Both the position numbers and the translations under genes were made by a program. DNA of 30,952 nt from a virus: positions 1-30,952 of the IMG/VR virus record IMGVR_UViG_3300043464_001218, one strand, 5' to 3'. The notes under the pieces were generated by a model. It made no database searches and was not told the origin of the DNA. It worked only from the letters and a program-made list of their open reading frames with translations. Numbering within the stretch: position 1 is the first letter of the stretch; every line of letters begins with the position of its first letter. Below, piece by piece: positions 7,916-15,874 of the stretch.

Positions 7916-8521
7916 ATGACGAAGAACATCCGGTCTGCTTTGATCCGCGTGGGCATCGGCCTACTCGCGGCTGGGTTCCTCATCGCGCTCGTGTTCCTGA
8001 GTGGCTGCACCTCGGGCACGAAGGACATCGCCCGCGCCGCTGGCAATACGCAGACGCTGGCGGCTGGCATCATCGCCCACACCGAAGCCCTTGCCCCGTT
8101 GGTGGCCGAGCATGAGCAGGCGGCTAGCCACGTCAAGGGCATTGCGCAGAACGCCCGCGACATCCAGATTGAGGCGGGCAGGGTCCAGTCCGCGCTGCCG
8201 AAGGTCGAGGACAAAACCCCGTGGTGGGCAACCGCGTTGGGAAACCTGCTTTGGCTTGGCCTCGGGATCGTCGCAATTGTCCTCACCATCAAGTTCTGGC
8301 CCGTCGTCGCCGCGTTCCTTGCTGGCGTGAAGTTCCTGCAATGGCTCATTCCGCAGCCCGTGCGAGTTGCCGCAAAACTCGACGTTGAAAAGTACGTCGG
8401 CATGACGCCGGAGGAGCAGGCGGCAGAAGACGCACGAATCACCGCGATCCGCATGGACCCGTATTACGCCGCCGCGTGGAAGGCGGAAGTCAAGCGAATC
8501 AAACTCGGAGCGAAGGCGTGA
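7916..8521 (+). CDS. Lipoprotein with central membrane segments (201 aa), possible lysis protein
   Basis: The N-terminus is a lipoprotein signal: a hydrophobic core followed by the lipobox LSGC with Cys at residue 31. A helical periplasmic-type region (about 40-100) follows, then two hydrophobic segments (about 106-126 and 128-145) and a charged C-terminal tail. A lipoprotein that also carries membrane segments recalls unimolecular spanins such as T1 gp11, which span from outer to inner membrane, although those are shorter and end with the membrane segment. It is abutted to the spike gene and overlaps the holin-like gene by GTGA. Spanin function is inference. Confidence 0.7.
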   Translation: MTKNIRSALIRVGIGLLAAGFLIALVFLSGCTSGTKDIARAAGNTQTLAAGIIAHTEALAPLVAEHEQAASHVKGIAQNARDIQIEAGRVQSALPKVEDKTPWWATALGNLLWLGLGIVAIVLTIKFWPVVAAFLAGVKFLQWLIPQPVRVAAKLDVEKYVGMTPEEQAAEDARITAIRMDPYYAAAWKAEVKRIKLGAKA

Positions 8522-8853
8522 GTATGCCGCAGAGCGACCCACCGGAACACTCGGCAGGTTACGAACTGGCACTGATTGCCCAAGACGTTCGGCGTCTTGT
8601 AGACGGGCAGTACCGCATCGAGAAGTTCATCACCGGAAACGGCGACCCGTCAAGCGGGCTGTTGTTTCAGGTGGCCGAGTTGAAGCGTCAGGCACGCGAA
8701 AAGGAAGAGGCTGACAAGGCCCGCAATGCCCGCGTAAACACCGCAATCGGTGCGGCGATCGCAGCGGCAATCACCGCACTGGTAGGTGTGGGTATCAAGG
8801 TTGTCACCAGCGGCAACTACGCACAGGCTCAGCAAACACAGAAGGACCGCTAA
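8518..8853 (+). CDS. Holin-like membrane protein (111 aa)
   Basis: An amphipathic N-terminal half with coiled-coil character (LALIAQDVRRLVDG, VAELKRQAREKEEADKA) leads into a single hydrophobic segment (NTAIGAAIAAAITALVGVG, about residues 74-94) and a short polar tail. This resembles XhlA-type or class III holin architectures. The GTG at 8518 has GGAG seven bases upstream and overlaps the previous stop as GTGA, so I prefer it to the ATG at 8524. Together with the lipoprotein upstream it may form a lysis pair. An accessory membrane tail protein remains possible. Confidence 0.65.
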   Translation: MSMPQSDPPEHSAGYELALIAQDVRRLVDGQYRIEKFITGNGDPSSGLLFQVAELKRQAREKEEADKARNARVNTAIGAAIAAAITALVGVGIKVVTSGNYAQAQQTQKDR

Positions 8854-10040
8854 TGGCACTCACCACGATTCCCGCAGCCCCGCTCATGCGGCTGTCGCAG
8901 TTCCCCTACGCCGCCCACGCGACGATCACGATGAACAACGCCACGGCGTCGAACAACGTGGTCGCGGCGATCTGCATGTTGCAGCCCGGCGAGACAATCA
9001 GTTCGGTGTTCATCGTCGGCGGCGGCGCGCCCGCTGGCACCCCGACGTACAACGTCTCGATCGAAGGCGTCGTCAACAGCGGCTCTGGCTACGGCGGTCG
9101 TCCCAACGGCACGCCCCTGACCAGCAACGGCAGCGGCTCTACGCCGATGATCGTCGAGGACAACCCCGGATCGGCGGTCACCAGCGGCGCGGTCGTCTCG
9201 CACGACTTCGCGGACACCTACACCAACAACACCGCAAGCCCTCAGTTGATCGCTATCACGATCCGCACCGGCACGACTGGCTCGGGCCTGACCAACACCA
9301 ACACGATCACGATTCGGGCAGGCTATCAGACGTGGCTCACGAACTTCGTCCACCCGCACTACTCCAGCCTTGTCAGCGGTTCATGGTCGCACACCGGCAG
9401 TATGCCGACGCTCTGGGCCTCAGACAACTCCGGCTCCGTCATCAGCAACACGTCAAACGTGCCGCTTCTGACCAACGAAACCAACTGGAACTCGGCGAGC
9501 AACCCCAACCGGCGCGGCATCCGCTGGAACGCACAGTTCGGGTGCCGCCTCAAGTCCCTAAATGTCCTGTACCGACCAGCGGGCAACGCGACACACGAGA
9601 TTGTCGTGAACGTCTATCAGAGCGACGGAACCACGCTCAAGACGACCAGCACGACTTCCTACAACACCTATTCCCTGACGTCGAGCAACCCCGCCCAGAT
9701 TCTCGTGAACGTGGACGTTCCGGCGACCGAGATTGCGGCGGGCGACGTGGTGCGAATCTTCCTCAAGCCCGACGCGACGGGCAACTCCGCGCTCCAGTTC
9801 TACTGCTTGGAGTGGACCCTGAGCGGACAGCGCAACGCCTTCTTCGGCACCGGCTCCACCGACGTGTTCATGTACACCGCGTCGGCGGACGGAACGACGT
9901 GGACGGACACCAACACCAAGTGCGCGGCGATCATTCCGATCATTGACCAGATCGACGTGAGCAGCGGCACGACCACCAACCGCGTCCGTCGCACGCAAAT
10001 GATGATGCCCGATGGTCGCATCGCCTCTTTCCGGGGATGA
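8853..10040 (+). CDS. Tail fibre-like structural protein (395 aa)
   Basis: Rich in Thr, Ser, Asn and Gly with short beta-strand patterns throughout, no transmembrane segment and no enzyme motif that I recognise. The second half (about 220-350) looks like a jelly-roll-type module with repeated alternating hydrophobics. The last residues are basic (RRTQMMMPDGRIASFRG). The start overlaps the holin-like gene by one base (TAATG). Placement just upstream of the tail tube genes suggests a receptor-binding or tail-associated protein. Assignment by composition and context only. Confidence 0.65.
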   Translation: MALTTIPAAPLMRLSQFPYAAHATITMNNATASNNVVAAICMLQPGETISSVFIVGGGAPAGTPTYNVSIEGVVNSGSGYGGRPNGTPLTSNGSGSTPMIVEDNPGSAVTSGAVVSHDFADTYTNNTASPQLIAITIRTGTTGSGLTNTNTITIRAGYQTWLTNFVHPHYSSLVSGSWSHTGSMPTLWASDNSGSVISNTSNVPLLTNETNWNSASNPNRRGIRWNAQFGCRLKSLNVLYRPAGNATHEIVVNVYQSDGTTLKTTSTTSYNTYSLTSSNPAQILVNVDVPATEIAAGDVVRIFLKPDATGNSALQFYCLEWTLSGQRNAFFGTGSTDVFMYTASADGTTWTDTNTKCAAIIPIIDQIDVSSGTTTNRVRRTQMMMPDGRIASFRG

Positions 10041-10041
10041 C

Positions 10042-10839
10042 ATGCTGAAACTCGACGCCGTGAACATCTGCATTCGGGCACTTGGCGACCCGGCTGTTAC
10101 CGCCCTTGACACCAACGGGCAGAGCGACGCGGGCGAAGCCGAGGCCGAGATTGACCGGCAGTTGAAGATCGTTCTTCGCCACGGCGGTTGGGGCACGGCA
10201 GCGAACATCCGCGAGGAAGTGCCGTTTGAGTTGCCCACCCAGACCATTACCGCGTCGGGCGGGTCCGGCACGTTCACCTACGGCGAGACGATCACGCAGG
10301 CGGGCACGGGTGCAACGGGCGCGTTCAAGTACGAAGAGGGCGGCAAGGTCTACGTCACTACCGCGACGGGTTCGGCGGCATGGAACGGCTCGGGTGCGTT
10401 GACGGGCGGCACGTCCGGTGCAACGCGAGCCACCGTGTCCGCCACCGCTGCAATCACTTCCGCCAAGCACGCTGTCCCCGAGACGGCGTTCTACGCCTTC
10501 CGCCCGTCCAAGCGCGAATGGCGACCCCTCACCGTCTACAACGGCTTTCTCTACGACGTGAACCAGGACACGCAGACGTTCACCGGCAACGTCTACCTCG
10601 ACGTGATGAGCGTGCGGACGTGGACCGAGACGCCCGACATCATTCAGGAGTACGTCGCACGCAAGGCCGCTCGCCAGTTCCAGCGGTTCAAGAAGCGTGG
10701 CGTGACCGACGACCAGATGCTCGCGGCGGATGAACTGGAAGCCAAGATCGCTTTCATGCGTTGGGATAACGCCATGAAGCAGACGCACATTCTCCAAAAC
10801 TCCCACGGCCTGAGCGCGTGGGTGCCCGTGATGCCCTGA
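10042..10839 (+). CDS. Tail tubular protein A (T7 gp11-like) with an inserted domain
   Basis: The family start is clear: MLKLDAVNICIRALGDPAVTAL, and the core resumes with AFRPSKREWRPLTVYNGFLYDVNQDTQTF and the C-terminal helices YVARKAARQFQRFKKRGVTDDQML. This protein forms the ring joining portal to nozzle. At 265 residues it is longer than T7 gp11 (196) because of an insertion at about residues 67-140, a Gly/Thr-rich module with the pattern GGSGTFTYGETIT...TGGTSGAT. A similar module sits in the next gene. The ATG at 10042 follows the previous stop by one base. Confidence 0.92.
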   Translation: MLKLDAVNICIRALGDPAVTALDTNGQSDAGEAEAEIDRQLKIVLRHGGWGTAANIREEVPFELPTQTITASGGSGTFTYGETITQAGTGATGAFKYEEGGKVYVTTATGSAAWNGSGALTGGTSGATRATVSATAAITSAKHAVPETAFYAFRPSKREWRPLTVYNGFLYDVNQDTQTFTGNVYLDVMSVRTWTETPDIIQEYVARKAARQFQRFKKRGVTDDQMLAADELEAKIAFMRWDNAMKQTHILQNSHGLSAWVPVMP

Positions 10840-10840
10840 T

Positions 10841-12514
10841 ATGCCAGAACAAACAGTCGTCAGCAAGCCCCTTCTGTACGGGGGAATCTCGAAGCAGGCG
10901 ACGCACTTGCGTCACCCCTCGCAGGTGGACGACGCGAGCAACGTGGATTTCAGCCCCGCGTCTGGTGCGTTCACCCGTGCGGGCACGAAGTTGGTGGCGA
11001 ACCTCGGCAACTGCCGCATGAGCCTGAGCGTTGAGGGCGGCAGCGGATCGTGGAACGTCGGCAGCACGATCACGCGAACGGGCGGTTCCGGCTCGGCGTG
11101 GTCCGGCGTGATTGTCGCGGTGAGTGCTACGTCGCCCCCGCACCTCACTATCCAGATCACCAGCGGCACGCCCGTGTCCGGCTCCACCGTGTCAAGCGGC
11201 ACCCGCACGGGTACCGTGGGCACTGTCTGGGCACATTGGGCGACTGGCACCAAACTCCGCTTGCAGCCCATCGCACGCGACGAGACTGAGCGGTACTTGC
11301 TCATTCAGGGACCGAACGGCTACCCCCGCATCATCCCTGTCGGCAGTTCGCTGGGCAAGGAAGCCGTGCTAGTCGAAGGCGGTTCGACGCTGACGTACTT
11401 GCAGGCCAACACGCCCACGGCGGCGGACTACCGCTATTGCACGATCCGCGACGTGACGTACATCGTCAACAGCAAGAAGAAGATGGCGGGGGTGAACAAG
11501 CACAGCGTTATTAGCGGCACGCTGGAACAGGGCATCATCACGGCATCCACGATGCCGCACAAGATCGCCCGAACGTCCCTGTCACCCCTGACGTTCACAT
11601 TCAACGCCGAGACGTGGTTCAACCGCGACGACGCAGGCACCGACTACGGCACCAGCGTCACCAACCCGCTCCCGGCAGCGATTGGCGGATTCCCATATAC
11701 CTACGCGATTAGCGCGTCGAGCGAGGGCTTTGCCGTCTCTGAGATTGCCGTATTCAACAGCCGCCTCATGCTTGTCGCTGGCGGGTACATCCTGTTCTCG
11801 GCGATCAACTCGTACACGAATTTCTGGTACGCCAACCCCGCCGCCGTGGTTGACAGCGACCCCATCCAGTTCGCTTTGCCCGGTGCCTACGCCGACCGCG
11901 CCACCGCCCTTCGCAAGACGATCATCTTCGGCACCAAAGAGAACCAGCAGTACGAAGCGTCCTATTCGGGCGACTCGTTCACCCCGTCCACCGCGACGCT
12001 TGCGGCCACCACGTCGATCCGCAGCGTGCCCGGCGTGGAGATGCCCCGGTTCCAGACCGGCGTACTTGTGCCGAGCATTAGCAACGACTGCGGCACGCTC
12101 CACTACTACGACTACGACGACCTTGCACTGTCATACACCACGCGGCCCATGTCGGCCCACGTCGAATCGCTCATGGAGTCGTCGATCACGCGGGTTGTGG
12201 CGGACACCACGACGGGCTTTGCGGGCGTTGTGACCGACAACGACGGCAGCACGATCTACGCGATGCGGCTGGCGTACATCGACGGCAAGCAGGTGCAGAA
12301 CGCTTGGGGCAAATGGTTCTTTGGCAACGACGGCCTGACCCGCGTGTGTGACGTGGCGATCATCGGTGGCGTTTTGTACGTTGTGTCCGAATACGACGGC
12401 GCGTACTACGTCCACGGCATGACGCTTGGCTCGCCCCTGTCGGCGACGACTGAAAACCTCTTGACCGGCGCGACCGTGAGCGCGTCGGGAGAAAGCATGG
12501 CCGCAGATGCCTAA
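10841..12514 (+). CDS. Tail tubular protein B, N-terminal part (T7 gp12-like nozzle)
   Basis: A 557-residue protein beginning with a classic gp12 N-terminus (LLYGGISKQATHLRHPSQVDD, close in pattern to GVSQQPxxLRxPGQ) followed by NVDFSPASGAFTRAGT. An insertion at about residues 61-129 (EGGSGSWNVGSTITRTGGSGSAW...GTVGTV) resembles the insert in the upstream tail tubular protein A. The middle carries gp12-like beta-propeller segments. The gene stops at about the point where T7 gp12 still has roughly 200 residues; those are encoded by the next gene in another frame, overlapping by eight bases. Together they add up to 750 residues, close to T7 gp12 (794). Confidence 0.92.
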   Translation: MPEQTVVSKPLLYGGISKQATHLRHPSQVDDASNVDFSPASGAFTRAGTKLVANLGNCRMSLSVEGGSGSWNVGSTITRTGGSGSAWSGVIVAVSATSPPHLTIQITSGTPVSGSTVSSGTRTGTVGTVWAHWATGTKLRLQPIARDETERYLLIQGPNGYPRIIPVGSSLGKEAVLVEGGSTLTYLQANTPTAADYRYCTIRDVTYIVNSKKKMAGVNKHSVISGTLEQGIITASTMPHKIARTSLSPLTFTFNAETWFNRDDAGTDYGTSVTNPLPAAIGGFPYTYAISASSEGFAVSEIAVFNSRLMLVAGGYILFSAINSYTNFWYANPAAVVDSDPIQFALPGAYADRATALRKTIIFGTKENQQYEASYSGDSFTPSTATLAATTSIRSVPGVEMPRFQTGVLVPSISNDCGTLHYYDYDDLALSYTTRPMSAHVESLMESSITRVVADTTTGFAGVVTDNDGSTIYAMRLAYIDGKQVQNAWGKWFFGNDGLTRVCDVAIIGGVLYVVSEYDGAYYVHGMTLGSPLSATTENLLTGATVSASGESMAADA

Positions 12515-13088
12515 CTACGCCCCCCACCTTGACCGGCGGCAGGAGTTGTCGGGCGGAAGTTTCGACGCTGGGAATAACGAAACTTCGTGGGACATTGCGG
12601 TTCCTGACGGCGGGATTGACACGCTCATCATTGCGTCGGGCGGGTCGATCGGCACGGTTGTTCCAATCAAGACACTCAACACTCTTACCTACCCGTACAA
12701 TGTCATCGTCACGGGCGACTACAGCGGGCTTTCGGCGGTTGTCGGCGTGTCGTTTCAGGCCGCTTTAACGCCCACCAAGCCCATCCGCTACCGCTACGAC
12801 GGGTCGCCCGACTTTACCAGCCGCATCAACGTGCGGACGCTGGACATCCGTTGCCACCGCAGCGGCCCCTACATGATTCTGCGGACCATGACCAACCGCA
12901 GCAACGCGACCCGCACGTTTACGTCTACCGCCGCAGAGCAGGCAGCGGCCAGCGAGAACACCCAGTTCCACCTCAACGGCAACACGCACGACGCGAACTG
13001 GATCATCTACGGCGACGGCCCGCAGCGGATGGTGATTGCCAGCATGGAGTGGCTTGTGGACAGCAACAACCGGAGAGATAGCCAGTAA
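12507..13088 (+). CDS. Tail tubular protein B, C-terminal part (T7 gp12-like)
   Basis: Encodes 193 residues. It starts PNYAPHLDRRQEL, which matches the VHLDRR segment that follows the propeller region in intact gp12 homologues, and continues with the typical C-terminal pattern of ...TSRINVRTLDIRCHRSGPYMI and TGxF-like strands. Its own ATG at 12507 overlaps the upstream stop by eight bases in the +1 frame, so translation may be coupled. No slippery run is visible in the overlap. A genuine gene split, a programmed shift or a sequencing indel are all possible. Confidence 0.85.
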   Translation: MPNYAPHLDRRQELSGGSFDAGNNETSWDIAVPDGGIDTLIIASGGSIGTVVPIKTLNTLTYPYNVIVTGDYSGLSAVVGVSFQAALTPTKPIRYRYDGSPDFTSRINVRTLDIRCHRSGPYMILRTMTNRSNATRTFTSTAAEQAAASENTQFHLNGNTHDANWIIYGDGPQRMVIASMEWLVDSNNRRDSQ

Positions 13089-13603
13089 TGGCAGGAACAG
13101 AAATCCTCATCGCGTCGGCACTCGGCGGCGCGGCCCTGTCTGGTATTGGTGCGATTTCGCGCAACAATCAGATCGAGAAGCAGGGGCGGAACACCGAGGA
13201 CGCGGCACGCTTGCAGGCCGAGCAGTTGGCCGAACGCAAGCGTCAGCAGCGCGAGAACGCCCAACTGGAAACCGCCGCCCTTCGCGGTCGGTTGCTTGCG
13301 TCGGCGGCAGAGCGTGGCGGCGGGTTCGCGGGATCGTCCTACGAAGCACTCGACCAGAGCATTCTCGGCAGTTCGGCCCGTGCCAATCGCTCGATTGACA
13401 TGAACTACAACAACGCCTTGCAGCAGATTCGGCTTGGCACGCAGGCGAGCCTGGATCAGTTGTACGCGACCCAGCAGAACCCGGTCATGTCGGGCTTGTC
13501 GGGCGGCTTGCAGGGCGCGCTCACGGGCATCCAACTCAACGCGGGCTTGAAGGACTTGTTCCCGGCCAAGCCCAAAGTCGATCGTTTCCCCTACGGCTCA
13601 TAA
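13088..13603 (+). CDS. Internal virion protein (T7 gp14-like)
   Basis: A 171-residue protein with a hydrophobic Gly/Ala N-terminal segment (ALGGAALSGIGAI), a long charged helix (RLQAEQLAERKRQQRENAQLE), and a central GSSYEALDQSILGSSARANRSIDMNYNN segment typical of the gp14 family. In T7, gp14 inserts into the outer membrane as the first component of the DNA-ejection conduit. It overlaps the previous stop by one base (TAATG). Order and size match the family. Confidence 0.88.
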   Translation: MAGTEILIASALGGAALSGIGAISRNNQIEKQGRNTEDAARLQAEQLAERKRQQRENAQLETAALRGRLLASAAERGGGFAGSSYEALDQSILGSSARANRSIDMNYNNALQQIRLGTQASLDQLYATQQNPVMSGLSGGLQGALTGIQLNAGLKDLFPAKPKVDRFPYGS

Positions 13604-13606
13604 CCC

Positions 13607-15874
13607 ATGTCACAAATCAGCGGAAGCCCGTTCCTTCAAGGCCGTCGTCCGGGCGGGGAGTTCCTGAGCGGCACGCAACTCGCGGACGCCGTGCAGTCTC
13701 AGCCGTTGCAGGTCTTCGACGTGCCAGCCACAGGTGCGATCCAGCGTTCCAGCCTGCCCAACGACATGCTCGAAGCGTTTGGGCTTGTGGGGCAGGTTGT
13801 GGCGACGGCGGGGAATGTCGCGGCTCGTGAGCGGGCGCAGGAGGATCAGGCGCAGTCGGGGCTTGGCTCAAAGGCGTTCTCTCTCGACGGCGTGGATTTG
13901 GCCGACGACATTGAAAACGGGCGAGTCACGCTGCCTCCCGGCGCAAAGCCGTCCGAGTTCGCTACGCAGTTCGTTGACAGCCTCATTGAGACGCGGTACG
14001 CCGACCGTCCCGAGGCGTGGAAGAACGCCTATCGCGCAAACGCCCCGCGGGTTGCCGAGGCATTGCAGAACAAGCGGCAGCGGGACATTGAGCGTGGACG
14101 GGCTACCGCCGTCGATGGACTCAAGGACGCAGCATTCCGGGCCAAGACGCCCGACGAAGTGTTGCAGGCAGTCAACAGCGCAAAGGCTCTTGGCCTGAGC
14201 GACCGCGAGGCCGTCGCGTCCGTTGTCGTTCCAAGCCTCAAATCCGCCGCCTTACTTGGCGACACCGCCACATTCGACCGCCTTGCCAGCCAGATTCCCG
14301 AGGGCGAGTTCACGCAGACCGTGCAACTCGAACGGCTCCGGCTCCAATCGACGCGGGCCAACATCGAGACGGCATCGCAGACCAACGCCCTTGCGATGTT
14401 CGAGGAAGTGGCAACGTCGCAGCCCCCCGAGGTTGCGGCGGAAACGCTTCGCCAAATGACGGAAAGCGGCACGCTGTCAGCGGTCAACGCGGCGAAGGCA
14501 CAGCAGTTCCTTGCCGACCGCCAGAACGAATACGTCGCCGCCGCTGCCAGCAACGCCCTCAACTCACTTACGTCGGGCGTTCGTAGCGGTGCCCTGAATG
14601 TTGGCGACGCCATGCGGCAGATCGACTCCATCGAGGCGACCGTTGGCGTTCGCGCAGCCAACTCCATGCGAGAGGCCATGCGATCCGCGCTCAGCGAGCA
14701 ACTGGAAGCCCAGCAGCAGCAGGCCGAGAACGCTGCCCGCAACGAAATGCTGTCCGAGTACCGCACGCAGTTCCAGTCTGGGGCGGCGGTTTCAGTTTTC
14801 GAGGACTCTGAGCGGCAAGTCGGCAAGAAGACCGTCAAGGTTGGCGGCGACGACGCAGCCCGCATCCTCATGTCTGAGGAGTTTGCCAGGATCGACGCAA
14901 CGGCTCGGACACCAGAAGAGGCTGCATACCAGAAGGTGCAGTCTGTCGCCAATCGCGCTTACGCGCCCGCTGATTGGGTGGCCCCGCTGAAAATGCCGTA
15001 CATGGCGGCTGGCAGCATCGAGAAGATGGAAACGCTTCCGCCGTCGTGGGAGAACTCACTGACGACCTACGCCATCATGCGTCGCACGCAGCCGCATTTG
15101 ACGACCACGGTTCTCAGCGACAACGAGCGTGCGTTCTACGACTCCGTTCTCGCATTCATGCCCAGCACGACCACCGGCGGCAGGACCAATGCGTTGCAGG
15201 CGTTCAAGCAGGCATACGCGGCCCGCACTCGCTCGCCCGAGGACATCGCACAACTGACGCGGAACATTTCAGACAACGACGTGCAGAAGGCCGCGCTAGG
15301 CGTTGTCAACAAAGACACTTGGTTTGCTTCGCTTCGCGGCGAGGGCGTGCAGTCGGCCCCCCGCAACATCGGCAACCTGAGCGAGTTGCAGACGGCGATC
15401 AAGTCGGAAGCGGAGCGGCTTGTCCGTGCGGGCCAAGCAAGCCCCACGCTGGCTATCGAGCAGGCGAAGAACACCGTGTCTTCCTCTGGCAGTGTCATCA
15501 ACGGCTTTTGGACGCTCACCAACGTCGAGGGCTTGCCCGAGCCTGTGCGAAAGGACTTGCCCGCCATCGGCCAGCAACTCATCGACGACTACAAGACGAC
15601 CAACAAGGACGTTGACAAGGCCGGACTCTCGTACAACCGATCCACTGGCACTTGGGAAATCGTGGACTTCCTCGGCCTGCCCGTTGAAGGTCCGGCCAAC
15701 AAGACGAAGTTCCGCAACGGCGACCTCATCCGCATCCACAACGAGCGGTTGCAGAAAGAGGCTGACGCCGCTGAACTGAAAGCCGTGCAGCGTAACGCTG
15801 GCATGCAGGCAGAGCGTCGCCGCGTCGCCACCGACCCGATCCTGACCGATCGCATTCAGGGTCTTCTGAACTAA
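13607..15874 (+). CDS. Internal virion protein (T7 gp15-like ejection protein)
   Basis: A 755-residue, mostly alpha-helical protein, the size of T7 gp15 (747). The N-terminus has the short phenylalanine-containing virion segment FLQGRRPGGEFLSG; helix repeats with Ala, Gln and Arg follow through residue 400. No transmembrane segment. In T7 gp15 forms the periplasmic tunnel segment of the ejectosome with gp16. It is placed between the gp14-like and gp16-like genes and ends in a TAATG overlap. Sequence divergence is large, so identity rests on length, composition and gene order. Confidence 0.85.
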   Translation: MSQISGSPFLQGRRPGGEFLSGTQLADAVQSQPLQVFDVPATGAIQRSSLPNDMLEAFGLVGQVVATAGNVAARERAQEDQAQSGLGSKAFSLDGVDLADDIENGRVTLPPGAKPSEFATQFVDSLIETRYADRPEAWKNAYRANAPRVAEALQNKRQRDIERGRATAVDGLKDAAFRAKTPDEVLQAVNSAKALGLSDREAVASVVVPSLKSAALLGDTATFDRLASQIPEGEFTQTVQLERLRLQSTRANIETASQTNALAMFEEVATSQPPEVAAETLRQMTESGTLSAVNAAKAQQFLADRQNEYVAAAASNALNSLTSGVRSGALNVGDAMRQIDSIEATVGVRAANSMREAMRSALSEQLEAQQQQAENAARNEMLSEYRTQFQSGAAVSVFEDSERQVGKKTVKVGGDDAARILMSEEFARIDATARTPEEAAYQKVQSVANRAYAPADWVAPLKMPYMAAGSIEKMETLPPSWENSLTTYAIMRRTQPHLTTTVLSDNERAFYDSVLAFMPSTTTGGRTNALQAFKQAYAARTRSPEDIAQLTRNISDNDVQKAALGVVNKDTWFASLRGEGVQSAPRNIGNLSELQTAIKSEAERLVRAGQASPTLAIEQAKNTVSSSGSVINGFWTLTNVEGLPEPVRKDLPAIGQQLIDDYKTTNKDVDKAGLSYNRSTGTWEIVDFLGLPVEGPANKTKFRNGDLIRIHNERLQKEADAAELKAVQRNAGMQAERRRVATDPILTDRIQGLLN

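Noticed and set aside
8786-9946. Plus-strand frame with His/Arg/Gln-rich product
   Set aside because: Shadow of the fibre-like gene; composition is that of out-of-frame GC-rich DNA.
12490-12520. Programmed frameshift slippery heptamer in the split nozzle gene
   Set aside because: No homopolymer or X-XXY-YYZ heptamer is visible in the overlap; a separate ATG start explains the second gene equally well.
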